A DNA stretch of 64,000 bases, taken from NCBI RefSeq assembly GCF_036320965.1, contig NC_092231.1, forward strand, positions 378,197 to 442,196, read 5' to 3'. This document shows positions 50,658 through 61,903 of the stretch, in pieces. The notes under the pieces were generated by a model. It ran no database searches, had not been told where the DNA came from, and was given only the letters and a program-made list of their open reading frames with translations. This stretch comes from Panulirus ornatus (taxonomy: Eukaryota > Arthropoda > Malacostraca > Decapoda > Palinuridae). Positions within the stretch are counted from its first letter, which is position 1; each line of letters opens with the position of its first letter. The translations under genes and the position numbers were made by a program.

Positions 50658-50899
50658 TTACGTTATCATTATGATGGTTCATTACATTATCATTATGATG
50701 GTTCATTATATTATCATTATGATGTTTCATTACATTATCATTATGATGGTTCATTACATTATCATTATGATGGTTCATTACGTTATCATTATGATGGTTC
50801 ATTATTATCATTATGATGGTTCATTACGTTATCATTATGATGGTTCATTACGTTATCATTATGATGGTTCATTACGTTATCATTATGATGGTTCATTAC
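50658..50899. repeat. 24-bp minisatellite, ten units
   Basis: Unit ATTACRTTATCATTATGATG plus GTTC. One unit (near 50805) has lost four bases. Left units have ACATT and right units ACGTT at the variable position, showing two expansion phases. Each unit holds the near-palindrome ATCATTATGAT. Open frames here are repeat artefacts. Confidence 0.93.
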
Positions 50900-51530
50900 G
50901 TGAGGCAGGCAATGATAAGATGCCCCAGACACCACGTTGTCCTGGATTATGTACGTTGATCGATGCCCTGGTGTTGGCATTGCTTGGCTTCCTCCATTAT
51001 AGTGTGTTGTGATGTGAGTCCGTATCAGTTTCTCGGGACTTCTTGTCCAGAGGAGATTAAACGCTCGCGAAAAGATGTTTTTTTCATTTCTTTGTAAAGA
51101 TGGAGTGTGGGTCTGGGGCACAGTGTACGGCCATGTTCTTAGTGGTCTTCTCAAAGCCGTGTGGTGAGGTTGAGGTGTCTGCTGCATGTGACATGGGCGA
51201 TAACTGTTGATGATGAACTTTGTCGAGTCCCTTATCTTTAATGTAGTTTTTGGCTCACTGAGAAGTGATCTATGTTGATTCATTTATTAGTGTCTCATCT
51301 TCTGGCAATCACGTTCCTTCTTTTGTTCTTAGTGGGCCATTGGATATGGTGGTCCTTCATTTGCGTTCTGTTTATGAAAAAAAAATTGTTCTATTTTGTA
51401 TTTTTTTGGTCCATGTTCTTCAGTTCGTCTGATGTTTTCCTTTTCTTTGCTGGGTGAGTTGTGGTTGATATGGTAGGTCTGCATTTCATTTTCGGTTCCC
51501 ACATAGGGAAAATCTTCCTCGTTCTGCTGT
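50900..51530. other. No gene recognised
   Basis: May include the decayed downstream part of the minus-strand LINE that starts at 52530, but nothing recognisable remains. Confidence 0.4.
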
Positions 51531-52530
51531 TTACCTTTTGCACTTTCTTTTCACCGGTACAGTACTATGTGTGTTATAGGCTTGGAGTACTTGATGGGTT
51601 TCTGCGCTTAACACAAACTCACTTGTACTCATCAGGGTTTCACATTGTGCCGCAAAAACATCTTTGGTTATGTACTCTCGTTTCATCCATTTTACTTTTA
51701 AAACTGAAATTACTGAATTTACCTTCATGATGTGTGTTTTGCTTTGGTAGTTTAGGATCCATGTTATTCTTACGTTAGTTACGTTATGGTCGTAGTACAA
51801 CGTAATGGTGGGTCGCTACTTGGGTCCGTATTATTTGTGAAGATTAAATCTGAAACATTAACTGTTTTGTTTTGTTGTTTAATTTACAGACTGAGGGAGA
51901 ACTAGTATCACAGTGTTGATAGTTTTATTTCTTACAAGTGTTTGTCATAGCTGCATCCGGTGGGATATTCAGCTACATTGTTGTTTCGTACTTGTTTTCA
52001 TCTCAGATGAGGTAAGTACCTGGGGAGATTATGTTTGGGATTTGGTTTCCAAGGAAGTTCAAGCTTTCTGTATATATTGGTCTGAAAATTCTTGTGATTT
52101 TTGTCTGGTGTCCTATAGCTAAGTGCAATGACCGGATTGCGGTTTTTAACCATGACAGCAAGAACTTCTACCACATCATTTGAGGAATTTATGAATTCAA
52201 GTGTTATAAGAAAATCTTTAACATACAAGTCCAACTCCTACCCATGTCCGACCAGTCATGTTGCGGCTATATGGGTTCCAATTTGGGATCCAAACCACAT
52301 TATTCATATGATCTTTAACGTACGTTTCTGTGAAGGTTGCAAATACTACATTTGACTCTGTCATCATTCCACTCATAGAGAGGATTTTGTTTAGTTTTGT
52401 ATGACAAAACCCCAGGTATGTTAGCATGTATGAAGGATGGTACGCGTCTTGCTCTTGAGATGTACTGTGAGTTAACATGTCCTTCTCTGTTGATTTGATC
52501 AAGTGTTTTCATTGTTTTTTTTATCATTCT
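51531..52530 (-). mobile_element. LINE apurinic-endonuclease fragment
   Basis: The minus strand, in several frames, gives REGHVNSQYISRARRVPSFI (52490-52430), FATFTETYVKDHMNNVVWIP and NWNPYSRNMTGRTWVGVGLV (52330-52220), then KDFLITLEFINSSNDVVEVL and SYRTPDKNHKNFQTNIYRKL (52222-52060), LPHLR near 52000, and DHNVTNVRITW near 51785. The T-ET, GGVGL-like, YRPP-like (YRTPD) and DHN signatures are the order of the endonuclease/exonuclease/phosphatase fold in LINEs. Many frameshifts. The RT part is not contiguous. Confidence 0.68.
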
Positions 52531-52713
52531 GTAGAGGGAAACCAGTCATTTCTCTCAGCAGTTCTCGCCCGTCTTCCGTTAATCTCATTAATGCCTCTGT
52601 CAAAAAACTTTGCTTGCTTGACTCCTAATGGATATCCTAAAGGATATGTTTCATTATCCCTGACCCAAGATGACCTTCGCTGTACTGGTTATTCACCCAG
52701 TGCCCTAAGTATT
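52531..52713. other. No gene recognised
   Basis: Short stretch between two minus-strand LINE fragments. Confidence 0.5.
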
Positions 52714-53985
52714 CCATTTTTTTTTTTTTTTTACGAGGTAGGCCCCAGTCACAGACAAAAGGCCACATCAAGGTCATGCCTTAATTGAAATATAGAGAGA
52801 ACTATGAAAGGGAGAAAGTGGAGACAAGGGATAGTAAATAACGAATTTGGAGGGAGTGAAAAACTTGTCTTTTAGAATGTGCCAGATCATAGTTACTGGG
52901 AAAGACATGGCAAGGCAGAGTGTTCCAAAGCTTTAAGGTGTAGGGGAAGAAACAATTATCAAAACGCAGTAGCAGCTTGCCCGGTATCGCGTGGTTTAGC
53001 TAGTGGTGGTGGCACACAAGCAGCCAGCTCTTGGGAGCAAAAACTAGAGTAGTACGTATAGAAGAGGGAAAGTGAACCAACATTACGGCGTAAGGCAAGG
53101 GGGTCAAGTTTGGAAGTTAGCCAGGGACAGTTTATACGTCGAACCGCTTTCGACTCTACTCTGTCAAGTAAGGATGCAGAGCTAGAATCACCCCAGAGCA
53201 GTTCTCCATACAAGAACGAATCAATCCTTTGTATTAACGGAACACTTGTTCCGAAGAAAAAAAATTTCACCATCTAAACAAGACTCTCAGTTTTTTTTTT
53301 TTTTTTTTTAGAGCCAGACTTAGCTATTTTCACAATTTAGGGTTTGTAAGAAAGAGTGGATGTCATGGTAATACTATGTTCATTGAGTCATGAGGTGGAA
53401 TTACACTGTGAACCATCAGAGGAGAGACGAAGTTGTATGGAGTTTTCGATAGAGAGATGGGTAGGAACTGGGTTTTGCATGCATAAAACTTAACTAGATT
53501 TCTTGTTACCCACTGAGATATCATCTCTAAGTCCGAGTTTACTGAGGAATGAGAGGATTCCACAGTCTCATGGCATGAGTTTGCATGGTCGAAAAAAGGT
53601 ACATAATTTGTATAATTAGGAGAGCAATAGGCGAAACAGGAAAAGTGTGGTAGTAAGGAGACAGACCTTGAGTCACATAACATCAAAGTCTTAGGACTCA
53701 TGGTCCTTAAGGCGTGCAATAGATGTGTTGATGTTGGAATAAGCACAAACACCACCTTTAAACCGGAATCATAAGTGGAGATTATAGTTGGATATGAAAA
53801 ATGGACTAGTGAGGACATCATTAAACGTGCTAGATAGATGGTGTTTAACAGAAGAGAGTTAACTAGAGAGACCACGAGTGTTGGTATAGTGAACAGAAGA
53901 GGAAGGTGTAACAGAAATGGAAAGGTGGTGGGAGGGGCTGGTAATACTACTGCCAGAGCCCACCCTCTCATTTAGCTGTAGAGTC
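52714..53985 (-). mobile_element. Jockey-like LINE (family J), internally deleted copy
   Basis: Poly(T) at 52717-52732 is the reversed poly(A). Minus-strand content from 5': endonuclease remnants in one frame (YTNTRGLSS near 53880, FRFKGGVCAYSNINTSIARL near 53760, HESKDFDVM near 53690; FSCFAYCSPNYTNYVPFF near 53640 in another). Then an abrupt switch to the RT thumb NSDLEMISQWVTRNLVKFYA, CKTQFLPISLSKTPYNF (53545-53420), a run of 19 A in coding sense (53291-53309) where Lys codons are expected, and IDSFLYGELLWGDSSSASLL, ALRRNVGSLSLFYTYYSSFC and SQELAACVPPPLAKPRDTGQ (53220-52975). The whole catalytic RT core is missing. The 3' part matches 10016-10705. Confidence 0.8.
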
Positions 53986-54385
53986 AGGCGGAAACCTGGA
54001 GATTCTTAGCACCGGGGACTAGGTAGTACCACCCTGGCCGGCTACTGTCAACAGCCAGCTGTTCGCATTGTCTCCTAACTCTCATTTTTTTTTTTCACCT
54101 GGTTCCCTAACTCCGTTAGTATTTTACTCTGTATCTTAACTTCGGCAGTGCTGTATTTTGTCACCCAACTCCTCCAGTAGGTAACCCTTGGTCGTCTCTT
54201 GGGTTGATTCCTCCCCAACATGGTTCCTTCCCTTCCTTCGGGTGCCGTCCATTCTTAGTTCTGGTTATTGCCGCAGTATTTAACTCGAATGTTGGGTAAT
54301 CCCATTATAACCGTATAGCTTCGGTCCTTATTGTTTGACTTCCGGTGGCAGAGAGCGGAGGCGATGTCGTATCTCCTGGTCGGTT
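53986..54385. other. No gene recognised
   Basis: Could include 5' sequence of the J element; not recognisable. Confidence 0.45.
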
Positions 54386-55215
54386 GTGGTGTTAGGGCCG
54401 ACCTGCTGGTGGATTGAGGTGTTGGGGATGACCTGCTGGTGGATTAAGGTGTTGGGGACCACCTGTTGTTGGATTGAGGTGCGGGGGTCGACCTTCTGGT
54501 GGATTGAGGTGTTGGGACGACCTGCTGGTGGATTGAGGTGTTAGGGACAACCTACTGGTGGATTAAGGCGTTGTCGACGACCTCGTGGTGGTTGAAGTAC
54601 TGGAGACGACCTGCTGGTGGATTGAGGTGTTGGGGCCGACTTGCTTATGGGTTAAGGTGTTGGGGACGACTTACTGGTGGATTAAGGTGTTAGGGACGAC
54701 CTCGTGGTGGATTGAGGTGCTGGGGACGACCTACTGGTGGATTGAGGTGTTGGGGACGACCTACTGGTGGATTGAGGAGTTGGGGACGACCTACTGGTGG
54801 ATGGAGGTGTTAGGGACGACTTACTGGTGGATTAAGGTGTTGGGGACGACCTACTGGTGGATTAAGGTGTTGGGGACGACCTCGTGGTAGATTGAAGTGC
54901 TTGGGACGACCTACTGGTGGATTGAGGTATTGGAGACGACCTACTGGTGGATTGAGTTGTTGGGGACGACCTACTGGTGGATTGAGGTGTTGGGGACGAC
55001 CTACTGGTGGATTAAGGTGGTGGGGACGACCTCGTGGTGGATTGATGTGCTGGGGACGACCTGCTGGTGGATTGGGATGTTGTTGGACGACTTAGTGGTG
55101 CGTTAGGGTGATGGCTTTGACCCGGCGGTAGGTTGGGGTACTAAGGCTAACCTGCTGGTGGGCTGGGGTACTGAGGCTGACCTGCTGGTAGGATGGAGTA
55201 CTAGGGCAGACCTGA
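54386..55215. repeat. 30-bp minisatellite, about 27 units
   Basis: Unit GACGACCTACTGGTGGATTG plus AGGTGTTGGG, regular at 30 bases from about 54390 to 55080, with weaker units to about 55215. One plus frame reads as a ten-residue repeat (VLGTTYWWIE), broken at several points by TGA or TAA. No convincing start or exon context. Confidence 0.95.
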
Positions 55216-56269
55216 TGATACCGTCTCAGGGAATCATCATGGCGAACGGAGGAGAAGTTAGTCTCCTCACATCCATTCCTCCCGTAGTGGGGGTCGGGGA
55301 GTGAGGGTGATAGTGGGTCGGGTCTTGGAGTGGGGCACTTTGCATGGAGGTGTAGTTAGTGTCGGGGTAGCGGCGACGTGTTAGGAGGTGCGGTACAAAG
55401 TTCAGGCCATCATGGCTACCATGACTGCCAGAGTTTGGCCCTCCCCAGCGAACGCTTCCCCTTAACCGTAATACATTGGCTTATCTGAAACTTGGTGGCC
55501 AGGATCCTAGGGATCTAACATGAACGCCGCCAGAACTCACCAGTATCCCGTTTAATGCCTCCGGGTTATGAACAACCTAATTAAAACTCTAATTAGTTTG
55601 GTTTCGAAAATATGATTATTTTATACTTAATTTGTATTTATATTTTAAGTAGAGATTATCATAGCTCGGTGCTTTATCTGCCTACTAAACGTCGATGATC
55701 ACTAAGGTACTTTGATCTACCAAGTGATACTGAGCAGATATTGAGAAGATATTATTGGGGGTGAGGAGTATTCAGTTCGGAGGTCTCTGTAATTTGTCAC
55801 TATCTAATGCATTCGACTGCTCGTGCCCGTGTCTAACTCTTCGTATTTTTTAAACTTATTTTTCTCTTTACACTTATTGCCTCTCTCCCCCCTGCCTCCA
55901 TCCTTTTAGATTCCCCTCAACCTTTATATTCTTGATCTTTTCTCATTTCCTCTTCTCCCTTTCTAAATTTCTTTTCCTCTATACTTTTCCTCCTTCCTCT
56001 TCCCACCTTACTGTTCTCCTTCAACTTTTCTAGTTTCTTCATCTGTATTTTTTCATCATATTTTCTCCCACATCTTATTTTCTCTGTCTACTGTTGCTTT
56101 CCTTTGGTTTCTACTTTTAGCTCAATTTTCTTATTTTTTTCTTCCGTATCAGATTTTCTCTTCCATCTTATCTTTACATCTTGTCCATTTTCTTCCATTC
56201 CCTCTCCACTGTCTCTTCCTTCCCGTCTTGCTCTTCTCCTCTCTCATCTTGCTTTTGTTCTCCATCCCT
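55216..56269. other. No gene; pyrimidine-rich tract 55850-56269
   Basis: The right half is strongly C/T-biased on the plus strand and leads into the next minisatellite. Confidence 0.6.
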
Positions 56270-57195
56270 CCACACGGCTCACTGTTGTTCTGTCCCACAC
56301 GGCTCACTGCTGCTCAGTCCCACACGGCTCACTGCTGCTCAGTCCCACACGGCTCACTGCTGCTCAGTCCCACACGGCTCACTGTTGCTGTGTCCCACAC
56401 GGCTCACTGCTGCTCAGTCCCACACGGCTCACTGCTGCTCAGTCCCACACGACTCACTGTTGCTTTCCCACACGGCTCACTGCTGGTCAGTCCCACACGA
56501 ATCCTTGCTGCTCTGTCCCACACGGCTCACTGCTGCTCAGTCCCACACGGCTCACTGCTGCTGTGTCCCACACAGCTCACTGCTGCTCAGTCCCACACGG
56601 CTCACTGCTGCTGTGTCCCACACGGCTCACTGCTGCTCAGTCCCACACGGCTCACTGCTGCTGTGCCCCAACGGCTCACTGCTGCTCTGCCCCACACGGC
56701 TCACTGCTGCTCAGTCCCACACGGCTCACTGCTGCTCTGCTCCACACGGCTCACTGCTGCTCAGTCCCACACGGCTCACTGCTGCTGTGTCCCACACGGC
56801 TCACTGCTGCTCAGTCCCACACGGCTCACTGCTGCTGTGTCCCACACGGCTCACTGCTGCTCAGTCCCACACGGCTCACTGCTGCTCTGCCCCACACGGC
56901 TCACTGCTGCTCTGCCCCACACGGCTCACTGCTGCTCAGTCCCACACGGCTCACTGCTGCTGTGCCCCACACGGCTCACTGCTGCTCAGTCCCACACGGC
57001 TCACTGCTGCTCTGCTCCACACGGCTCACTGCTGCTCAGTCCCACACGGCTCACTGCTGGTGTGCCCCACACGGCTCACTGCTGCTCAGTCCCACACGGC
57101 TCACTGCTGCTCAGTCCCACACGGCTCACTGCTGCTCAGTCCCACACGGCTCACTGCTGCTCTGCCCCACACGGCTCACTGCTGCTCTGCCCCAC
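56270..57195. repeat. 25-bp minisatellite, about 37 units, three variants
   Basis: Unit TCCCACACGGCTCACTGCTG plus CTCAG. The last bases vary among CTCAGT, CTGTGT/CTGTGC and CTCTGC, and these often alternate (56540-56680, 56760-56870, 56940-57060), giving 50-base dimers. Since 25 is not a multiple of three, each plus frame cycles through all readings and stays open for 350-430 codons, which explains the long overlapping frames. Confidence 0.95.
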
Positions 57196-57331
57196 AGAAT
57201 TCTCTTTGGTCTCCCCCTCTGTAATTTTCTCCCACCCCCTCCTTCTGCTCCCCTCCTGCCTTGAACCCTCTCCCCTTGTTCTTCTGAACGTCCACTCTCG
57301 GCCTCACCTCCCTCTCTCCATCCGTCTTTTG

Positions 57332-57333
<2 letters not shown>
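57196..57333. other. Pyrimidine-rich spacer
   Basis: C/T-rich sequence linking the 25-bp array to (CT)n. Confidence 0.6.

Positions 57334-57415
<82 letters not shown>
57334..57415. repeat. (CT)n microsatellite
   Basis: About 40 CT units with one AT interruption. Confidence 0.97.
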
Positions 57416-57416
<1 letters not shown>

Positions 57417-57614
57417 ACTGCCCTCCCCTGCCACTTCATGGCACCTCACTCCTCTCTCTCGTTCCACAGTCTGCCATGTCAGTTCCCTGTTACCTACCAG
57501 GCCAGTAGCTTCCATCAGTTTAGGCACAAACTGTACATAAAGAGAAGGAGGTTCTCAAGAAAGTAACACAGACTCAGTTTTATCCAAAGTCTTTTATATG
57601 TGATAAACGTATGA

Positions 57615-57693
<79 letters not shown>

Positions 57694-57869
57694 TGTGTAC
57701 CCCTCCAGTAAGAATTTCGCTACTTTTACAAATGAAGGAGGGGAATTTTGAATTTTGAGTCCCTGGTCGAAGAGTGTTGCATGTCGGCTTAGATACGGAG
57801 TGTTAGAGTGGAGATTGTCTGAGCTCTGAAATTGCTTTGGAGATCCAGATTAGTGAGTGAAGCGTTGTT
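57416..57869. other. (CA)n at 57616-57690; otherwise nothing recognised
   Basis: About 37 CA units; the flanks are unique. Confidence 0.8.
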
Positions 57870-58200
57870 CTGTGATCTTAATCATAACGAAAACATAAGA
57901 ACAAAAGTTGCATATACAAAGACGGAAGGTTGGATAATGTGAAACAGTTAGACGAGAGACAAGATTCTTCAAACGCTTGTACCTTACAGACCCGAATGTT
58001 GTGCTGGCATCACTCACGAGGACGGAGAAAAATTATGACTGAAAAATGTATAAAGATCACACGCGGCCCACAGTAAGTGCCAATAATCAAACTACTGGGA
58101 AAGTCTGAACGAGTTCCAAAGAATTTGCTCTCTGAAAGGCAGATGGGAGGTATGATTTACACCTGGAAAATCCTTGAAGACGTAGTTCCCATTCTGCTGC
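57870..58200 (+). mobile_element. LINE C-terminal fragment (CR1-like)
   Basis: Plus frames give QTLVPYRPECCAGITHEDGE (about 57970-58030), NYWESLNEFQRICSLKGRWE (58090-58150) and IYTWKILEDVVPI (58155-58195). The YWE-L-EF---SLK-RWE and IYTWKILE order is a known C-terminal block of a LINE group. A frameshift lies between the last two. Nothing upstream is recognisable. Confidence 0.68.
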
Positions 58201-59366
58201 ACTCATTTAATATCTTATTAGCATGAAATATTTCATATTCTTTTTGAAATGACATAGAAGGAAAGATGAATTTAAAGTTAATGCCAAAAATATTACATAA
58301 AAGGTCTTAATGTATCACGTAAGAGTAATGTTCAGGTTCTGGATGAGCAGTACGACAGTTGTATCAGCGATGACGATCACATGAGGAACCCAGCAGTAGA
58401 CACAGCGCTGTGTCTGGTGACCTGGTGCACACATTCCCTCAGGGGAATATTCGTTAATGATATGACCTTTTACGAGTGAAATTGCTGAGATTGAAGATGC
58501 AGAGGAAACTCCCATTATTCGAAATATTTGCCTTATACATGACAATTACTTGAAGCGGATGAAGTTAGATTGTTGGAATATACAAGTGAGAGATGTACAT
58601 GGTACATCCATAATGAGCACTAGGAAGTCGGCTGCCACATCCACACATGAATATGATTCTTACTGCAGTGAGGAACATCCTGTGGTACGCTACATGAATT
58701 TCATTGAAATGTAAGAGTAACGTACACATTGGAAGTATAATTTACCAATTAGAGTATTTGAAGGAATCCACAAGTGACTTTACTTGCACCTCTTTAGCTA
58801 TACGATAAGTTTGAAAAGTTTGCAAGTCTTTCTGCTCCGATCACGTTAAACGGTGAATGTCTGTTCTTTTCCTCTATCAAAAACAGCCTCGTCAGGACCC
58901 ACTGGTCTGTTACTGCTTGAATTCAGTTGTATCCAGTTGTACATTACAATATGGGAAATGTTTGTGGAAAAGAATTCTGGGTATCTGCAAAATATACTTG
59001 AGCAGCTTGGCTGTAGATGACGGTAGGCTTGTAAGTCGCCACCTGTAACAGTATGATGGATGTGATTGTCACCAGGGTAGCGTGATGACAAGGCTATGGA
59101 GGCTGAGGAGGAGCTCCTTGAACAAGACTAATGTCCATGACTTTAGATACTGTGTTATAGATAAACTTGCTGAGTGAATTATAAGCGGGAGGCGGCCACA
59201 GAGAAGGCTCTTGTCTCTAATGTAAGTAAAGCAGGTGTGGAGGGGCGGCAGGTCCCTGACGTCGTCTTCCTTTTAGAAAAGAAAAAGTATTGCCGACATT
59301 TACGAGCCACTCTGTCCCTCGGCGACCAGCGTGAACACCGCCGCACACGCATGCCACTCTCCCTAA
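58201..59366. other. No gene recognised
   Basis: Frames of 60-80 codons on both strands lack motifs. Confidence 0.5.
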
Positions 59367-59368
59367 CC

Positions 59369-59456
<88 letters not shown>
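59367..59456. repeat. poly(C) then (CT)n
   Basis: About 12 C, then about 39 CT units. Confidence 0.97.
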
Positions 59457-59459
<3 letters not shown>

Positions 59460-60032
59460 ATTCTTACTGTTTGTCCAGTTCAGATGAGTGCACATTAAAT
59501 TTTCCAAACTGATCTATCCAAAGCTTTCCTCGCCAGATTGCACGCCACTCTGTTAAGGATAGGCAGTGATTGAAAATCCATGGAATGCTTATTGTGTAGA
59601 GTCACATATTGCATAGACAAGCACGTCTGCATGCAAGCCCTGGTACATGTAGTATTTCCTCTGTCATGAAACGAACATCTACATTGTGATGGTAGGAAAT
59701 GGGTGCATCTCTCACAGGATCTTCAGAATGATGGGAAACTATTTTTTCTCAATAGGTTTGAGAACTAGATGATAATCCGTAGTAAAAGTTAAGTCATCAA
59801 AGTTGGCAAATGTTTCAAGAAATGTCACTGCCATTACATGTCATTAGTCTAATGGAAGTGGTGGCACCTTTGTGGCACTTGACGAGCCTGTCTGAGTCTT
59901 TGTAGAGACTGTGGAGTCTCTCCAAAGTCTTAAGGAGTCTTCTGAGTTCACAAGCTGTAGTTGTCCTCCGATCTGATACTTCTTATGTCTTTCTCAATCA
60001 CTCGTCGTTTACGAAGCGGAATTCAAAAAGTG
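59457..60032. other. No gene recognised
   Basis: Loose GAGTCTTNNGAGTCT-type repetition near 59885-59945; otherwise nothing. Confidence 0.5.
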
Positions 60033-60185
60033 CTTAACCCCGTAAGCTTGACGATATGACCCTTGAAGCGACGATACGACCCTCGGGTATGACAGCGTGT
60101 CGTTTGTCTTAGTCCTTAAGGGTCAGGCCCAAGACCGCGCCATCATATGCAAGGGTCGCACTGTCATGCTCAGGGGATTGAATTT
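60033..60185. mobile_element. Foldback element, family E (copy 8)
   Basis: TTAACCCCGTAAGCTTGACG at the left edge, arm units GATATGACCCTTGAAGCGAC and GATACGACCCTCGGGTATGA, centre GTCCTTAAGGGTCAGGCCCA, right arm GCCATCATATGCAAGGGTCG, CACTGTCATGCTCAGGGGAT. The edges resemble TTAACCCC and GGGG-TT-AA, a possible TTAA-type boundary. Confidence 0.78.
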
Positions 60186-60292
60186 TTGTCCTGATGAAGT
60201 CGTACCTACTGGAGGAAGATCCCAGTGAGACAGCGTTAAACGTTTGGGTAGGATTTTTTGTAATAAACACGTGCTGATGTAAGGAAGAAGTC

Positions 60293-60296
<4 letters not shown>
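60186..60296. other. Unique spacer
   Basis: Nothing recognised. Confidence 0.5.

Positions 60297-60374
<78 letters not shown>
60297..60374. repeat. (GA)n microsatellite
   Basis: About 39 GA units. Confidence 0.97.
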
Positions 60375-60376
<2 letters not shown>

Positions 60377-60593
60377 CACATACCTACTTATGAGTACTAG
60401 GGTTATGAAGAACGAGTCTTATGAGGTACATGTTATCGAGTGTTATGTGTAAGATGGAGAGATTGTTTGTGGACTGAAAGCCAGGAGCCCACGTGTGCGT
60501 GAGGCAGAAGAAAAGATAACTACCTGGGCCAACGGAGTGAAACTTGACAGCCAGTGAAGTGCTGGCTCGCTAGGCCTCTCGGTGGGTAGTAAC

Positions 60594-61090
60594 TAACCAC
60601 ACGGTCACCAGAAAGACGAACTCATTCAACAGGTAATCAGACTTGACCGGTCAGCCCTTACACAGCATATACAATCAAAGCTCCAAAACTTCAGTGTAGG
60701 TGATTTCACATCCTTGAATCACGTACTCTCACAATACGTCAGCCTCACAGACCAAGTTAGCAAAAATCACATACCACAAGGACAAAGAAACAAACCAAAC
60801 ATCTCCCACAAGATTGAAATCTCACAAGAAGAAACTTGCTCAAACAAAACCACGCGTCGTCAGCAGACATCAGAGAACAAATCCAGACTCAAGAGAACAC
60901 CTTCACTAACCTGATGACTGGAAAGCTAAGTGCAAACTGGCAGTCCTTCCTCTGCATGATGAACTACAAGACCCACTGCATCTTGCACTAACGCACGTTA
61001 AAGAAAATCCACACCAAGAACATCAGAACAAGAGAAACATACAAGCACTAGGCCTTCACGTTCAAACCACTCTATACCTAACCACGAAAA
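60594..61090 (+). pseudogene. Possible coding remnant, unrecognised
   Basis: One frame is open for about 106 codons (about 60594-60914): KDELIQQVIRLDRSALTQHI, SKLQNFSVGDFTSLNHVLSQ, YVSLTDQVSKNHIPQGQRNK, then a Lys/Gln/Ser/Thr-rich tail. A stop follows, and in another frame DDWKAKCKLAVLPLHDELQD and ALTHVKENPHQEHQNKRNIQ continue to about 61090. Unlike the other uncalled frames, the composition is mixed and protein-like, with an even spread of charged and hydrophobic residues. There is no ATG at the head. It could be a host exon, a LINE ORF1 piece or chance. I assign no function. Confidence 0.35.
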
Positions 61091-61849
61091 CTTGAACATA
61101 AGTAAAAAGCTCACCATTGTGTCTGTATCCATAGGTGATAGAGGAAGCTGGTGCGAGATCTATAACCAGTACTGTTACCTTCACAATATTATCTGGAAGG
61201 ATAACTTGTAAAATCCCTTGCAGTGAAACACATCAACTCCGGGAAAGGAATTTTCAAGACAAGCATAAAGTAAAAATTGTAAAGCGTTACGCCAGGGAGT
61301 ACCACTGTGGAACAGCCTAGGAAACCTTTTGTATTTGACTCAATGACTAACCTGTGGTAAGCCGAGTGTGGCACTTCTTCCTGGGTGCTCATATCTTAGG
61401 GTATGGATAAAGCATAGCAGTGATGTTGCCTCTTTTCCTCATATATAACAATCAGTCTTGAAGTATCTTTTACCGGCCGTGTCGGAGATATGTCGAGATG
61501 GGTTTCATTGTATTTATGATATACTGATGTTTAAAAATGCTTAACTGCGAAAATTAGAATAGTAGATTTTGGCACCAGTATTATAACAACACTAAGAGAT
61601 TTCATCAGTTTCATGATATCGTTGCTGAACAACAACGATCAAAGATATAAAGAATCAGAGAGTGGAGGGCTGTCTGGGGGACACTGCAACAAATGGACGT
61701 GCTTACTTATATTTTTTTTATGTGGAGAAAATAGATTTTCGCCAGGGTTACAAAAGCCCGGAAACTCTCTCCATATATCTTTTATGGACTGTGAGGGTTG
61801 TAGGTGGGTGGGGTTGTTGCAGGCGGGCTTAGTTGTGAGAGTAAGAAAG

Positions 61850-61850
<1 letters not shown>
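61091..61850. other. No gene recognised
   Basis: Short opposing frames at 61135-61392 have no motif. Confidence 0.5.

Positions 61851-61900
<50 letters not shown>
61851..61900. repeat. (GT)n microsatellite
   Basis: About 25 GT units. Confidence 0.97.

Positions 61901-61903
<3 letters not shown>

Noticed and set aside
54335..55106. Trp-rich repeat protein (VLGTTYWWIE units)
   Set aside because: The frame is cut by stops several times within the array and lacks start or exon context.
56104..57508. Three plus frames of 347-426 codons
   Set aside because: Produced by a stop-free 25-base repeat flanked by pyrimidine-rich DNA; each contains the same repeat in another phase.
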